DNA from: CAZTQN01 sp964615765
GTDB taxonomy: Bacteria; Planctomycetota; Phycisphaerae; Phycisphaerales; UBA1924
Length of the DNA stretch: 48,242 bases
Direction of reading: 5' to 3'
Assembly (NCBI GenBank): GCA_964615765.1
Contig: CAZTQN010000031.1
Coordinates: 1-48,242, forward strand
Positions 41,359 to 47,692 of this stretch are shown one piece after another. Below the pieces are notes generated by a model. It had not been told where the DNA came from. It did not search any database and was given only the letters and a program-made list of their open reading frames with translations. The translations under genes and the position numbers were made by a program. Every line of letters starts with the position of its first letter. The first letter of the stretch is position 1.

Positions 41359-41775
41359 TCACCCGATCGCCGCCGCGATCGACTTCGCCAGCGTCGCCCC
41401 CGCCGCGTGATCGAACCCGCCCGGCCGCCACACCAGCCCCAGCCCCGACCCGTCCGCGTGCTTCGGGATCACGTGAAAGTGCACGTGCATCACCACCTGG
41501 TGCGCGTCGGCCCCGTTGTTCTGCAGGATGTTGTACGCCGTCGCACCGGTCGCCTTCAGCACCCCGCGGCAGATCCGCGGCAGGGCCCGCCCGACCGCCG
41601 CGCTCGCCTCGTCCGACAACTCGTGCACCTGCGCCCGCGCCTCTTTCGGGATCACCAGCGTGTGCCCCCGGCTGAGCGGGTTGATATCGAGAAACGCCAG
41701 CACGTGCGCATCCTCATACACCCGATGACACGGAATCTCGCCGCGGATGATCTTGCCGAAGATCGTGTCGCTCAT
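41359..41775 (-). CDS. HIT family hydrolase
   Basis: 138 residues, Hint-like branch of the histidine-triad proteins, hydrolysing nucleoside phosphoramidates or dinucleotides. Start DTIFGKIIRGEIPCHRVYED, then AFLDINPLSRGHTLVIPK, GATAYNILQNNGADAHQVVMHVHFHVIPKH with the HVHFH triad. The end WRPGGFDHAAGATLAKSI is usual. The ATG at 41775 follows TATCCT by 6 nt. A longer frame to 42159 runs through the repeat element and is rejected. Confidence 0.93.
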   Translation of the reverse strand: MSDTIFGKIIRGEIPCHRVYEDAHVLAFLDINPLSRGHTLVIPKEARAQVHELSDEASAAVGRALPRICRGVLKATGATAYNILQNNGADAHQVVMHVHFHVIPKHADGSGLGLVWRPGGFDHAAGATLAKSIAAAIG

Positions 41776-41781
41776 GGGAAG

Positions 41782-41787
41782 AGGATA
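41782..41787 (-). promoter_or_regulatory. -10 hexamer of the HIT gene (leaderless type)
   Basis: TATCCT, 6 nt (CTTCCC), then the ATG at 41775. The hexamer abuts the repeat element, so any -35 contact would lie in the heptamer array. Confidence 0.5.
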
Positions 41788-41788
41788 C

Positions 41789-42095
41789 AGGGGGATTCGG
41801 GATTCGGGAAACGCGAGGCGGGAAGCGGGAAGCGGTTGAACGCGAAGGCGCGAAGGGCTCGAAGAGAAGGCCGGGATTCGGGATTCGGGAAGCGGGGCTC
41901 GGCGACGTTCATCACGCGCCGATCGCCGGACCGCCGCTTCCCGTTTCCCGTTTCCCGCTTCCCGCTTCCCGCTTTCCCGTCCCGCTTCGCGCCCATCGCG
42001 CCTTCGCGTGCAAACTCCGCCGCTTCCCGCCTCCCGCCTCCCGCTTCCCGTCCCGCTTCGCGCCTTCGCGTGCAAACTCCGCCGCCTCCGGCCTC
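41789..42095. repeat. composite inverted-repeat element, copy D
   Basis: Left: GGGATTC heptamers, GGGAAGC units, then the 29-nt module at 41836-41864. Right: reverse heptamers (about 41937-41980), a reverse module at 41985-42013, further heptamers and a shortened module near 42055-42075. Both right copies continue as GTGCAAACTCCGCCGC, a direct repeat. Confidence 0.85.
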
Positions 42096-42111
42096 GCGAT
42101 TCCCCGTCATT

Positions 42112-42149
42112 CAAAAACCAACACACCCCGAGCGTGAGCCCGGGGTGTG
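42112..42149 (-). terminator. intrinsic terminator of the first PEP-CTERM-like gene
   Basis: Stem CACACCCCG / CGGGGTGTG extended by GC pairs around a GTGA loop, with a T-rich tail (GGTTTTTG) on the minus strand, 40 nt after the stop. Confidence 0.85.
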
Positions 42150-42188
42150 CGGAGATCAAAGATCTGATTGTCTCGGACGCGTCGCGGA

Positions 42189-42989
42189 TTAGGCGCGGCG
42201 GCGGCGAGCGGCGATCAGGCCGCCGAGGCCCAGGAGGGCGGCAGCGCCCGGAGCCGGGACGAAGGAGATGGTGCCGTCGGTGGCGAGCTGGGAGGTCACC
42301 GGGACGGGGTTGTTGGTGCCGCCGGTGCGGGTGAAGAACCCGAAGCGGTTGCCGGTCTGCGGGTCAGCGTTGGCCGACGCGCTGAAGTTCACTTCGCCAC
42401 CACCGTAGGTGAAGTCGAAGCTGTAGAGCGCCCACACCGTGGTGCTGGTGTTGGTGTTGGCAGCCGAGGGGTTCGGGCCGGAAGCCCAGCTGTTGTGGCC
42501 GGGGGCCGAGATGGCCAGGGGGGTGACGATCCAGGTGTTGCCCAGAGCGCCGCCGCCAGCGTTGGCAGCGTCGGTGTTGGCAACCAGACCGCCGCGGAAG
42601 GCAGCGATCAGGCCGGTGGCCGGGCCGTCGCCTTCGGTGCTGATCGTGGAGGCGTCGGGGTTCTGGATCGTGTTGAAGTCGAACTGGTGGAAGGTCAGGT
42701 AGGACGAGGTCTGGGCGCCGGCGCCGGTGCCGCTCCGGTTGAAGCGGATTTCGGCCGCGGACAGGCCGCGGGAGCCGATGGTGTCGGCCGTGCCGTCATT
42801 GATGCGGTAGCGCAGTTCGACGCGGTAGGTCGAGCCGACCGTCGCATTGATCTGGCCGCCGGTCTGGAGGTCAATCACTTCGCCCGAACCGTTCACTTCG
42901 CGAGCGGTGAGGGTCAGGTCCAGACGGAACTGGCCGAAGGCGGGAGCGGCGAGAGCCGCGAGCGCAACGAGACCAACAATCTTCTTCAT
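42189..42989 (-). CDS. exported protein with PEP-CTERM-like sorting tail, paralog 1
   Basis: 266 residues. Signal peptide KKIVGLVALAALAAPAFGQ. The body is rich in Thr, Asn, Gly and Ser, predicted beta-strand, with few charged residues. The C-terminus PAPGAAALLGLGGLIAARRR is a PEP-CTERM-like tripartite signal: short motif, hydrophobic helix, Arg cluster. It shares whole-length similarity with the next gene, e.g. GNRFGFFTRTGGTNNPVPVT and NTNTSTTVWALYSFDF. Function unknown, probably a secreted or surface protein. AAGGAG lies 8 nt before the ATG, with a TTGGCG/TAGTAT promoter about 90 nt upstream and its own terminator. Confidence 0.88.
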   Translation of the reverse strand: MKKIVGLVALAALAAPAFGQFRLDLTLTAREVNGSGEVIDLQTGGQINATVGSTYRVELRYRINDGTADTIGSRGLSAAEIRFNRSGTGAGAQTSSYLTFHQFDFNTIQNPDASTISTEGDGPATGLIAAFRGGLVANTDAANAGGGALGNTWIVTPLAISAPGHNSWASGPNPSAANTNTSTTVWALYSFDFTYGGGEVNFSASANADPQTGNRFGFFTRTGGTNNPVPVTSQLATDGTISFVPAPGAAALLGLGGLIAARRRRA

Positions 42990-43075
42990 CTCTCATCTCC
43001 TTCAGGAACACAAGGGGTCTTGACGTGAGAACGACCCGGTTGAACTTCCCCTCCCCTTGCCTTGCGGCGAGTGGA

Positions 43076-43105
43076 ATACTACCACAATCCTTCGGGGCGC
43101 GCCAA
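43076..43105 (-). promoter_or_regulatory. sigma70-type promoter of PEP-CTERM-like paralog 1
   Basis: TTGGCG, 18-nt spacer, TAGTAT. It implies a 5' leader of about 80 nt carrying the Shine-Dalgarno sequence. Confidence 0.6.
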
Positions 43106-43237
43106 GCGATTTCGCACCGCAATACGCAGAATTCGCGTGAGGGTCTGGTAAAGATTGGCCCTCTTTTCACCTGTTCATCCGGATAGGCAACGGGTATTCC
43201 GCCACCGCCCCCCGGGCAAGCCCCGAACGTCCTTGTG
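43106..43237. other. rest of the gap between the two PEP-CTERM-like genes
   Basis: The whole gap is 42990-43366. Apart from the promoter (43076-43105) and the terminator (43238-43274) I see no ORF or repeat. This stretch is less GC-rich than its surroundings. Confidence 0.5.
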
Positions 43238-43274
43238 AAAACAAAAGACCCCGAGGGCGCAGGCCCTCGGGGTC
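43238..43274 (-). terminator. intrinsic terminator of PEP-CTERM-like paralog 2
   Basis: A perfect 12-bp stem (GACCCCGAGGGC / GCCCTCGGGGTC), 4-nt loop, then TTTTGTTTT on the minus strand, about 90 nt after the stop. Confidence 0.92.
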
Positions 43275-43366
43275 CGTCGAACTGTTGGGTTCGTGCCAGC
43301 CGCAGGAGAATGCGGCGTAGATTCCAGTGCGATCGTCACCGACGAACGCTGATCAGGCGAGCCTGA

Positions 43367-44188
43367 TCAAGCGCGGCGGCGGCGAGCGGCGATCAGGCCA
43401 CCCAGGCCGAGCAGCGCGGCAGCGCTGGGAGCCGGGACGAAGCTGATGTTGCCGTCCTGAGCGGACTGCGAGGTCACCGGGACCGGGCTCACGGTGCCGC
43501 CGGTCTGCTGGAAGTACCCGAAGCGGTTGCCGGTGGTGGCGTCAGCCTGAGCGGTGACGTTGAAGTTCACCTGGCCGCCCTGGTAGACGAACTCGAAGGT
43601 GTACAGAGCCCAGCGGGTCGTGCTGGCGTTGGTGTTGGCGGCGGTCGGGTTGCCCGTGGTGCCCCAAGAGCGGTGGCCGGGGTTCGACAGAGCCAGGGGG
43701 AGGAGGGGAGCGGCGGCGGTGGACAGGCCGTTGGCGCCACCGTTCGGGGCCGCATCGTCAGCGGTCAGACCGCCACGGAACTGGCCGATGAGGCCGGTCG
43801 TGGGGCCGTCAGCCGCGGTCGTGATGCCCGAGGTGTCCGGGTTGGTCACGGCCGAGTCGCCCTGCTGATCGAACGTGAGGAACGCGCGGCTGGTCGTGCC
43901 CGTGCCCGTGCCCGAGCGGGTCAGGATCAGCGCGGCGGCCGACAGACCACGAGAACCGACGGTGTCGGCCACGTTGTCATTGATGCGGTAACGGACATCG
44001 ACGCGGTACCGCGTGCCAGCGGTAGCGGCGATGGAGCCACCTTCCTGAATGTCGGTCACAGTCTCCGAGGGAGACGAGCCGCTGACAGCGCGAGCGGTGA
44101 GGAACAGCTGCAGGGTGAACGCCTGACCGTGCGCAGCCGAAGCCAGACCCGCAGCGGCGAGAGTGGACAGAATAACAACCTTCTTCAC
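43367..44188 (-). CDS. exported protein with PEP-CTERM-like sorting tail, paralog 2
   Basis: 273 residues, tandem paralog of the previous gene. Signal peptide KKVVILSTLAAAGLASAAHG, with cleavage likely before QAFTL. The same beta-rich body follows: AGTRYRVDVRYRINDNVADT, NTNASTTRWALYTFEF and GNRFGYFQQTGGTVSPVPVT. The tail is PAPSAAALLGLGGLIAARRR. The GTG at 44188 is chosen because GGAAGGAG lies about 6 nt upstream and the signal peptide begins there; the longer frame to 44395 crosses the promoter. Canonical TTGACA/TATCTT promoter and strong terminator suggest a well-expressed single-gene transcript. Confidence 0.88.
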   Translation of the reverse strand: MKKVVILSTLAAAGLASAAHGQAFTLQLFLTARAVSGSSPSETVTDIQEGGSIAATAGTRYRVDVRYRINDNVADTVGSRGLSAAALILTRSGTGTGTTSRAFLTFDQQGDSAVTNPDTSGITTAADGPTTGLIGQFRGGLTADDAAPNGGANGLSTAAAPLLPLALSNPGHRSWGTTGNPTAANTNASTTRWALYTFEFVYQGGQVNFNVTAQADATTGNRFGYFQQTGGTVSPVPVTSQSAQDGNISFVPAPSAAALLGLGGLIAARRRRA

Positions 44189-44245
44189 GGGAACTCCTTC
44201 CAATCTTTGTGAGGGCAGTGGAGAAACCACAACGACGACGGAGGG

Positions 44246-44274
44246 AAGATACATCAAGGCAGGGGAGGTGTCAA
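44246..44274 (-). promoter_or_regulatory. sigma70-type promoter of PEP-CTERM-like paralog 2
   Basis: TTGACA, exactly 17 nt, TATCTT; start of transcription about 50 nt before the GTG. Confidence 0.8.
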
Positions 44275-44348
44275 CCACTCTCGAAAGAAAACTGGCCGAC
44301 TTTGCGCCACCTTGATCCAGCTTCCTGACAACTTCCGAATACGGTCGG

Positions 44349-45965
44349 TTATTCTGGCAATCTGGGCAGTTTCTCACCCGCTGCCGGCCGGACACGCACC
44401 CGGTACACCATACTCTCGGACGATTGCACCCCTGAGTTGGGTACCATCAGCCAAATCTCGTCCTGTTCGCCGGCCCTATCGCCCCCCAATCGGCCCCGTG
44501 TGACACGGGGCACGGCTTCGCCGCCGAGCACCCGGACCGACCGGGCGGGGTTCCAGTCCGGGCCGGGCGGGCCGCCGGGGACGATGGCGCGGACGTCGCG
44601 GTCGGTGGCGATGATCAGGCCAAGCCCGCTGGCCTGCCGCGCGGGCACGCCGACGAACGAACGGGATGGCAGCGGCTCGGCGTTGACGGGTTCATCGCGC
44701 GGCGTGTCGGCGGGACCGCCGGAACTGGCGGGTCGCGCATGGGCCCGCAGCCACCAGCAGCGGAGCGCGTCGGGCGCGAAGATCACGGCGCCGGCGGGTT
44801 CAGAACCCGCGGCGCTGGGCCATGGCGATTGCAGCGCGGCGGTGGCCTGATAGAGATCACGCACGCCGGTGCCGGCGCGGAGGGGCAGGACCGTGTCCCA
44901 CGTCCTGAGGCCGAACTGCGGCTGGGCGGGCGCGAGGGTGCATCGGACGACGGCCGCCGTGCCGTCGGGGCGCTGCGCAATGGCGAAGAGCGTGCCCGGG
45001 TCGTTGCCGGCGAAGGGCAGGAGCAGCGCGGCGTCGGTAGCGGCCCGCCCGACGATCGGCCACGGGGCGCCCGCGGAACCGGGCGTCCAGCCGGGCGGCG
45101 CTTCGGCGAGGACGATGGTCCAGGGGCGGGAGTCGTCGCTCGGTCGCTCCGCCGCGGCGATGCGTGCTGGAGCACCGGGTGATTCGGGCAGGAACGTCGC
45201 CCACGCGTACACCATGCCCGGGGTGCGCAGCAGCCAAGCGACGCGGCTTGGGCTTGCGGCGGAGGGCGCGGCATCGGGAGCTGCGGCGGCCGCGGCTGAT
45301 GACCATGGCAGCAGGCCGATGGCGCGGTCGGGAGCGTCGTTGGCGAGTACCCCCCCACTGCTGGGCGTTGTGTGTTCGATGAGCCAGCCGAGCGAGCTGG
45401 ACGAACGGCCGAGGATTGAACCGGGGGGAAGATCGACGCGCGTCGGCGAGCGCGGCGGAAGCGGGCTGGACGCCCCGGCGTCGCTCGAGGCGGAAACCGC
45501 TGGAGGCGCCGGCGAGAGGTCGTAGATCAGCACGCTTCGAGCGGCGGGCGGGGCGGGGGCGTCGGGGGCGGCGGGGGCGGGGCGGGGAAGGGCGAGCAGT
45601 TCGTCCCAGGTGAGCGCGGCGTCGGCGTCGGTGGGGCGGGCGACGACCAGGTGCCGGCCGTCGGGCGAGAACAGTGGGAGCGTCAGCCCGTCGGTCTGGA
45701 TCGCCACGACCGGCTCGAGCTCGACGCGGGCGGCGGAGGTGGTGACGGTGCGCTGCGACGGGGCGGTGATATATGGCGATGGGCTGACGGGGCGGACGTC
45801 GGTGATGCAGCCGGGGAGGGCGGCGGTCAGGATGAGGAAGGGGACGGAGGTCAGGGGCGAGAGGCGAGGGGGGTGGGAACGAGCGCTGCGCGTATGTGCC
45901 GCCGGCGGTGCTGGGGCGGCGCCGGGGTCGGGCTGGTGGGGGTACGCTGGGGCGTGATCGTGCAT
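44349..45965 (-). CDS. putative lipoprotein with WD40/beta-propeller-like repeats (hypothetical)
   Basis: 538 residues. A long Pro/Ala/His-rich start leads to a hydrophobic run (VPFLILTAALPGC) that could be a lipobox with Cys53. The rest is beta-rich, with repeated strand patterns such as TLPLFSPDGRHLVVAR, WTIVLAEAPPG, TLFAIAQRPDGTAAVVRC and DEIWLMVPNSG. These resemble TolB/WD40-type propeller blades, but no family is certain. The ATG at 45965 is the only start before the hydrophobic run. It overlaps, head to head, the first 12 nt of the aminotransferase gene. No Shine-Dalgarno sequence is evident. Confidence 0.6.
   Translation of the reverse strand: MHDHAPAYPHQPDPGAAPAPPAAHTRSARSHPPRLSPLTSVPFLILTAALPGCITDVRPVSPSPYITAPSQRTVTTSAARVELEPVVAIQTDGLTLPLFSPDGRHLVVARPTDADAALTWDELLALPRPAPAAPDAPAPPAARSVLIYDLSPAPPAVSASSDAGASSPLPPRSPTRVDLPPGSILGRSSSSLGWLIEHTTPSSGGVLANDAPDRAIGLLPWSSAAAAAAPDAAPSAASPSRVAWLLRTPGMVYAWATFLPESPGAPARIAAAERPSDDSRPWTIVLAEAPPGWTPGSAGAPWPIVGRAATDAALLLPFAGNDPGTLFAIAQRPDGTAAVVRCTLAPAQPQFGLRTWDTVLPLRAGTGVRDLYQATAALQSPWPSAAGSEPAGAVIFAPDALRCWWLRAHARPASSGGPADTPRDEPVNAEPLPSRSFVGVPARQASGLGLIIATDRDVRAIVPGGPPGPDWNPARSVRVLGGEAVPRVTRGRLGGDRAGEQDEIWLMVPNSGVQSSESMVYRVRVRPAAGEKLPRLPE
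45943..45948 (+). promoter_or_regulatory. -10 hexamer of the aminotransferase gene (leaderless type)
   Basis: TACGCT, 5 nt (GGGGC), then the GTG at 45954. It lies inside the first codons of the divergent lipoprotein gene. Confidence 0.45.
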
Positions 45966-46868
45966 TTGAACGGGCGACTGGTTCCGCTGGGTGAGGCGAG
46001 CATCAGCCCGCTGGACCGCGGCTTTATCTTTGGCGAGGGTGTGTACGAAGGGATGCGCTCGGTCGCATCGTCCGGCGGCGCGCGGATCATCGGCGCGGCT
46101 CAGCATGCGCGGCGGATGCGGCGCGGGCTGGAGGCGGCCGGGCTGACGTGGGACACGTCGCGCCTGGAAGCGCTGAGCGTCGAGATGGTGCAGGCCAATG
46201 GGTGCCCGGATGCGCTGGTGTACTGGCAGGTGACGGGCGGGGCGCCGGAGGTGCGGGCGGGGCACTCGCCGCGTTCGCGCGTGGCGCCGGGTGGGCTGGA
46301 ACCGACGGCGTTTGCGTACTGCACGCCGCTGCCGGGGCTGGAGGCGGTACTGGCGGCGGGCGTGCCGGTGAAGCGCGTGATCGCGCGGCCGGACCCGCGG
46401 TGGTCGCTCGGGTGGCTCAAGTCGATCTCGCTGATGGGCAACGTGTGGGTCGCGCGCGAAGCGGCGCGGCTGGGGTGCGACGAGGCGGTGCTGATCCGCG
46501 GGGGCGACGCGGACGGGCGCGGCGGCGTGGTGAGCGAGGGCCTGGCGACCAACATCGTGCTGGTGTTCGGGCGCGGGCCGGGGGCCGAGGTGGTCACGCC
46601 TTCGCTCGAATCGGCCCCGATGCTGGAAGGTGTGACGCGCGACGTGCTGCTGAAGGCGGCCCCGCACATCGTTGAGCGGACGGTGCGCGCGGAGGAACTC
46701 AGCGCCGCGTCGGAAGTGATGCTGATCGGGACAACGAGCTACGTCTCGGCGGTGACGTCCATCGACGGACGGCCGGTTGGCGACGGGCGGGCGGGGCCGG
46801 TGGCGCGCGAGCTGTTCGAGCGGCTGCTCAGGTGGTATCTCGCCGGGAAAGACATCGAACAAGGGTGA
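45954..46868 (+). CDS. class IV (BCAT/D-amino acid type) aminotransferase
   Basis: 304 residues, PLP fold type IV. Start VIVHLNGRLVPLGEASISPLDRGFIFGEGVYEGMR is typical. The PLP Lys is in WLKSISLMGNVWVAREA, the pyridine-N Glu in VVSEGLATNIVLV, and phosphate contacts in GTTSYVSAVTSIDG. Relatives are D-alanine aminotransferase, branched-chain aminotransferase and aminodeoxychorismate lyase. The D-amino-acid type is favoured by the start, but substrate is not certain. The GTG at 45954 follows TACGCT by 5 nt; a GTG at 45960 is possible. Confidence 0.9.
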   Translation: MIVHLNGRLVPLGEASISPLDRGFIFGEGVYEGMRSVASSGGARIIGAAQHARRMRRGLEAAGLTWDTSRLEALSVEMVQANGCPDALVYWQVTGGAPEVRAGHSPRSRVAPGGLEPTAFAYCTPLPGLEAVLAAGVPVKRVIARPDPRWSLGWLKSISLMGNVWVAREAARLGCDEAVLIRGGDADGRGGVVSEGLATNIVLVFGRGPGAEVVTPSLESAPMLEGVTRDVLLKAAPHIVERTVRAEELSAASEVMLIGTTSYVSAVTSIDGRPVGDGRAGPVARELFERLLRWYLAGKDIEQG

Positions 46869-46990
46869 GGCTGGCCGGCGCGCGATGGGGGCTTTTGGTG
46901 GAAGAGGCTGAAGACGTTGGTGGGCGCCGTATGCTGATGTGCGGCGTGTGCTGGCGAGCCGGTGGCGCCACGAGCATGAGGAGGCCCGAG

Positions 46991-47674
46991 ATGATGTCGC
47001 GAATGAATGGTGCGGTCGCGGTGGTAGTGGGGACGTTCGGCGTGGCGTCCACGGGCCTTGGCGCGACGGTGTTCGGGCCGTCGCCATATCTGAGCGTGAA
47101 CGACAGCCCGCTGGCCGGGCTGGCGACGTTCGTGAACGAGACGTTCGAGGACGGGCAGTTGAACGCGCTGGGCCTGAGCGTGTCGTCGGGCGTGGTGACG
47201 CAGCCGAGCGCCGCCACGGACTCCGTCGACGCCGACGACGGCGCCATCGACGGCGCGGGCTCGCTCGGGCGCTCGCTCTTGAGCACGACCTCGACCTCAA
47301 TCGACGTGGACATCAACCCGGGCAGCGGCGTGTTCGCGACGTACGCGGGGCTGGTGGTGACGGACGTGGGCGCCGTGATCGGCGGGCCGCAGGGCTTCTC
47401 GCAGGTGACGGTGCAGGCCTTCGACCTGCTGGGCGAACTCGCGGCGACGGCGGGCCCGTTCCAGTTCGGGGACGGGGACATCACCGGGGCGACGGCGGAG
47501 GATCGCTTCGTCGGCTTCTTCAACGCGGCGGGCATCTCGCGTCTGCGCGTCACGGTCGCGAGCAGCACGGACTGGGAAGTCGATCACATCCAGTGGGGCG
47601 TGCCCTCGCCGAGCGTCGGCGCGGCGATGCTGCTCGCGGCGGGCGGGACGATGCTCCGCCGACGCCGGGTGTGA
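46991..47674 (+). CDS. exported protein with PEP-CTERM-like tail (third)
   Basis: 227 residues. Signal peptide MNGAVAVVVGTFGVASTGLG, then a beta-rich body (FVNETFEDGQLNALGLSVSS, RFVGFFNAAGISRLRVTVAS, DWEVDHIQWG). The end PSPSVGAAMLLAAGGTMLRR has the same order of Pro motif, hydrophobic helix and Arg cluster. It is not close in sequence to the two minus-strand paralogs. The start at 46991 has GAGGAGG 8-9 nt upstream, which happens to lie in the codons of an earlier in-frame ATG at 46976. Probably a secreted or surface protein of unknown function. Confidence 0.78.
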   Translation: MMSRMNGAVAVVVGTFGVASTGLGATVFGPSPYLSVNDSPLAGLATFVNETFEDGQLNALGLSVSSGVVTQPSAATDSVDADDGAIDGAGSLGRSLLSTTSTSIDVDINPGSGVFATYAGLVVTDVGAVIGGPQGFSQVTVQAFDLLGELAATAGPFQFGDGDITGATAEDRFVGFFNAAGISRLRVTVASSTDWEVDHIQWGVPSPSVGAAMLLAAGGTMLRRRRV

Positions 47675-47692
47675 GCGGCCGGCGGGCGGGCG

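Noticed and set aside
4192..42095. CRISPR array
   Set aside because: Repeats are degenerate, not evenly spaced, occur in both orientations and have no unique spacers or cas genes.
45966..47300. Extension of the lipoprotein frame through the aminotransferase gene
   Set aside because: The extra residues are Arg/Pro-rich shadow sequence of the plus-strand gene.
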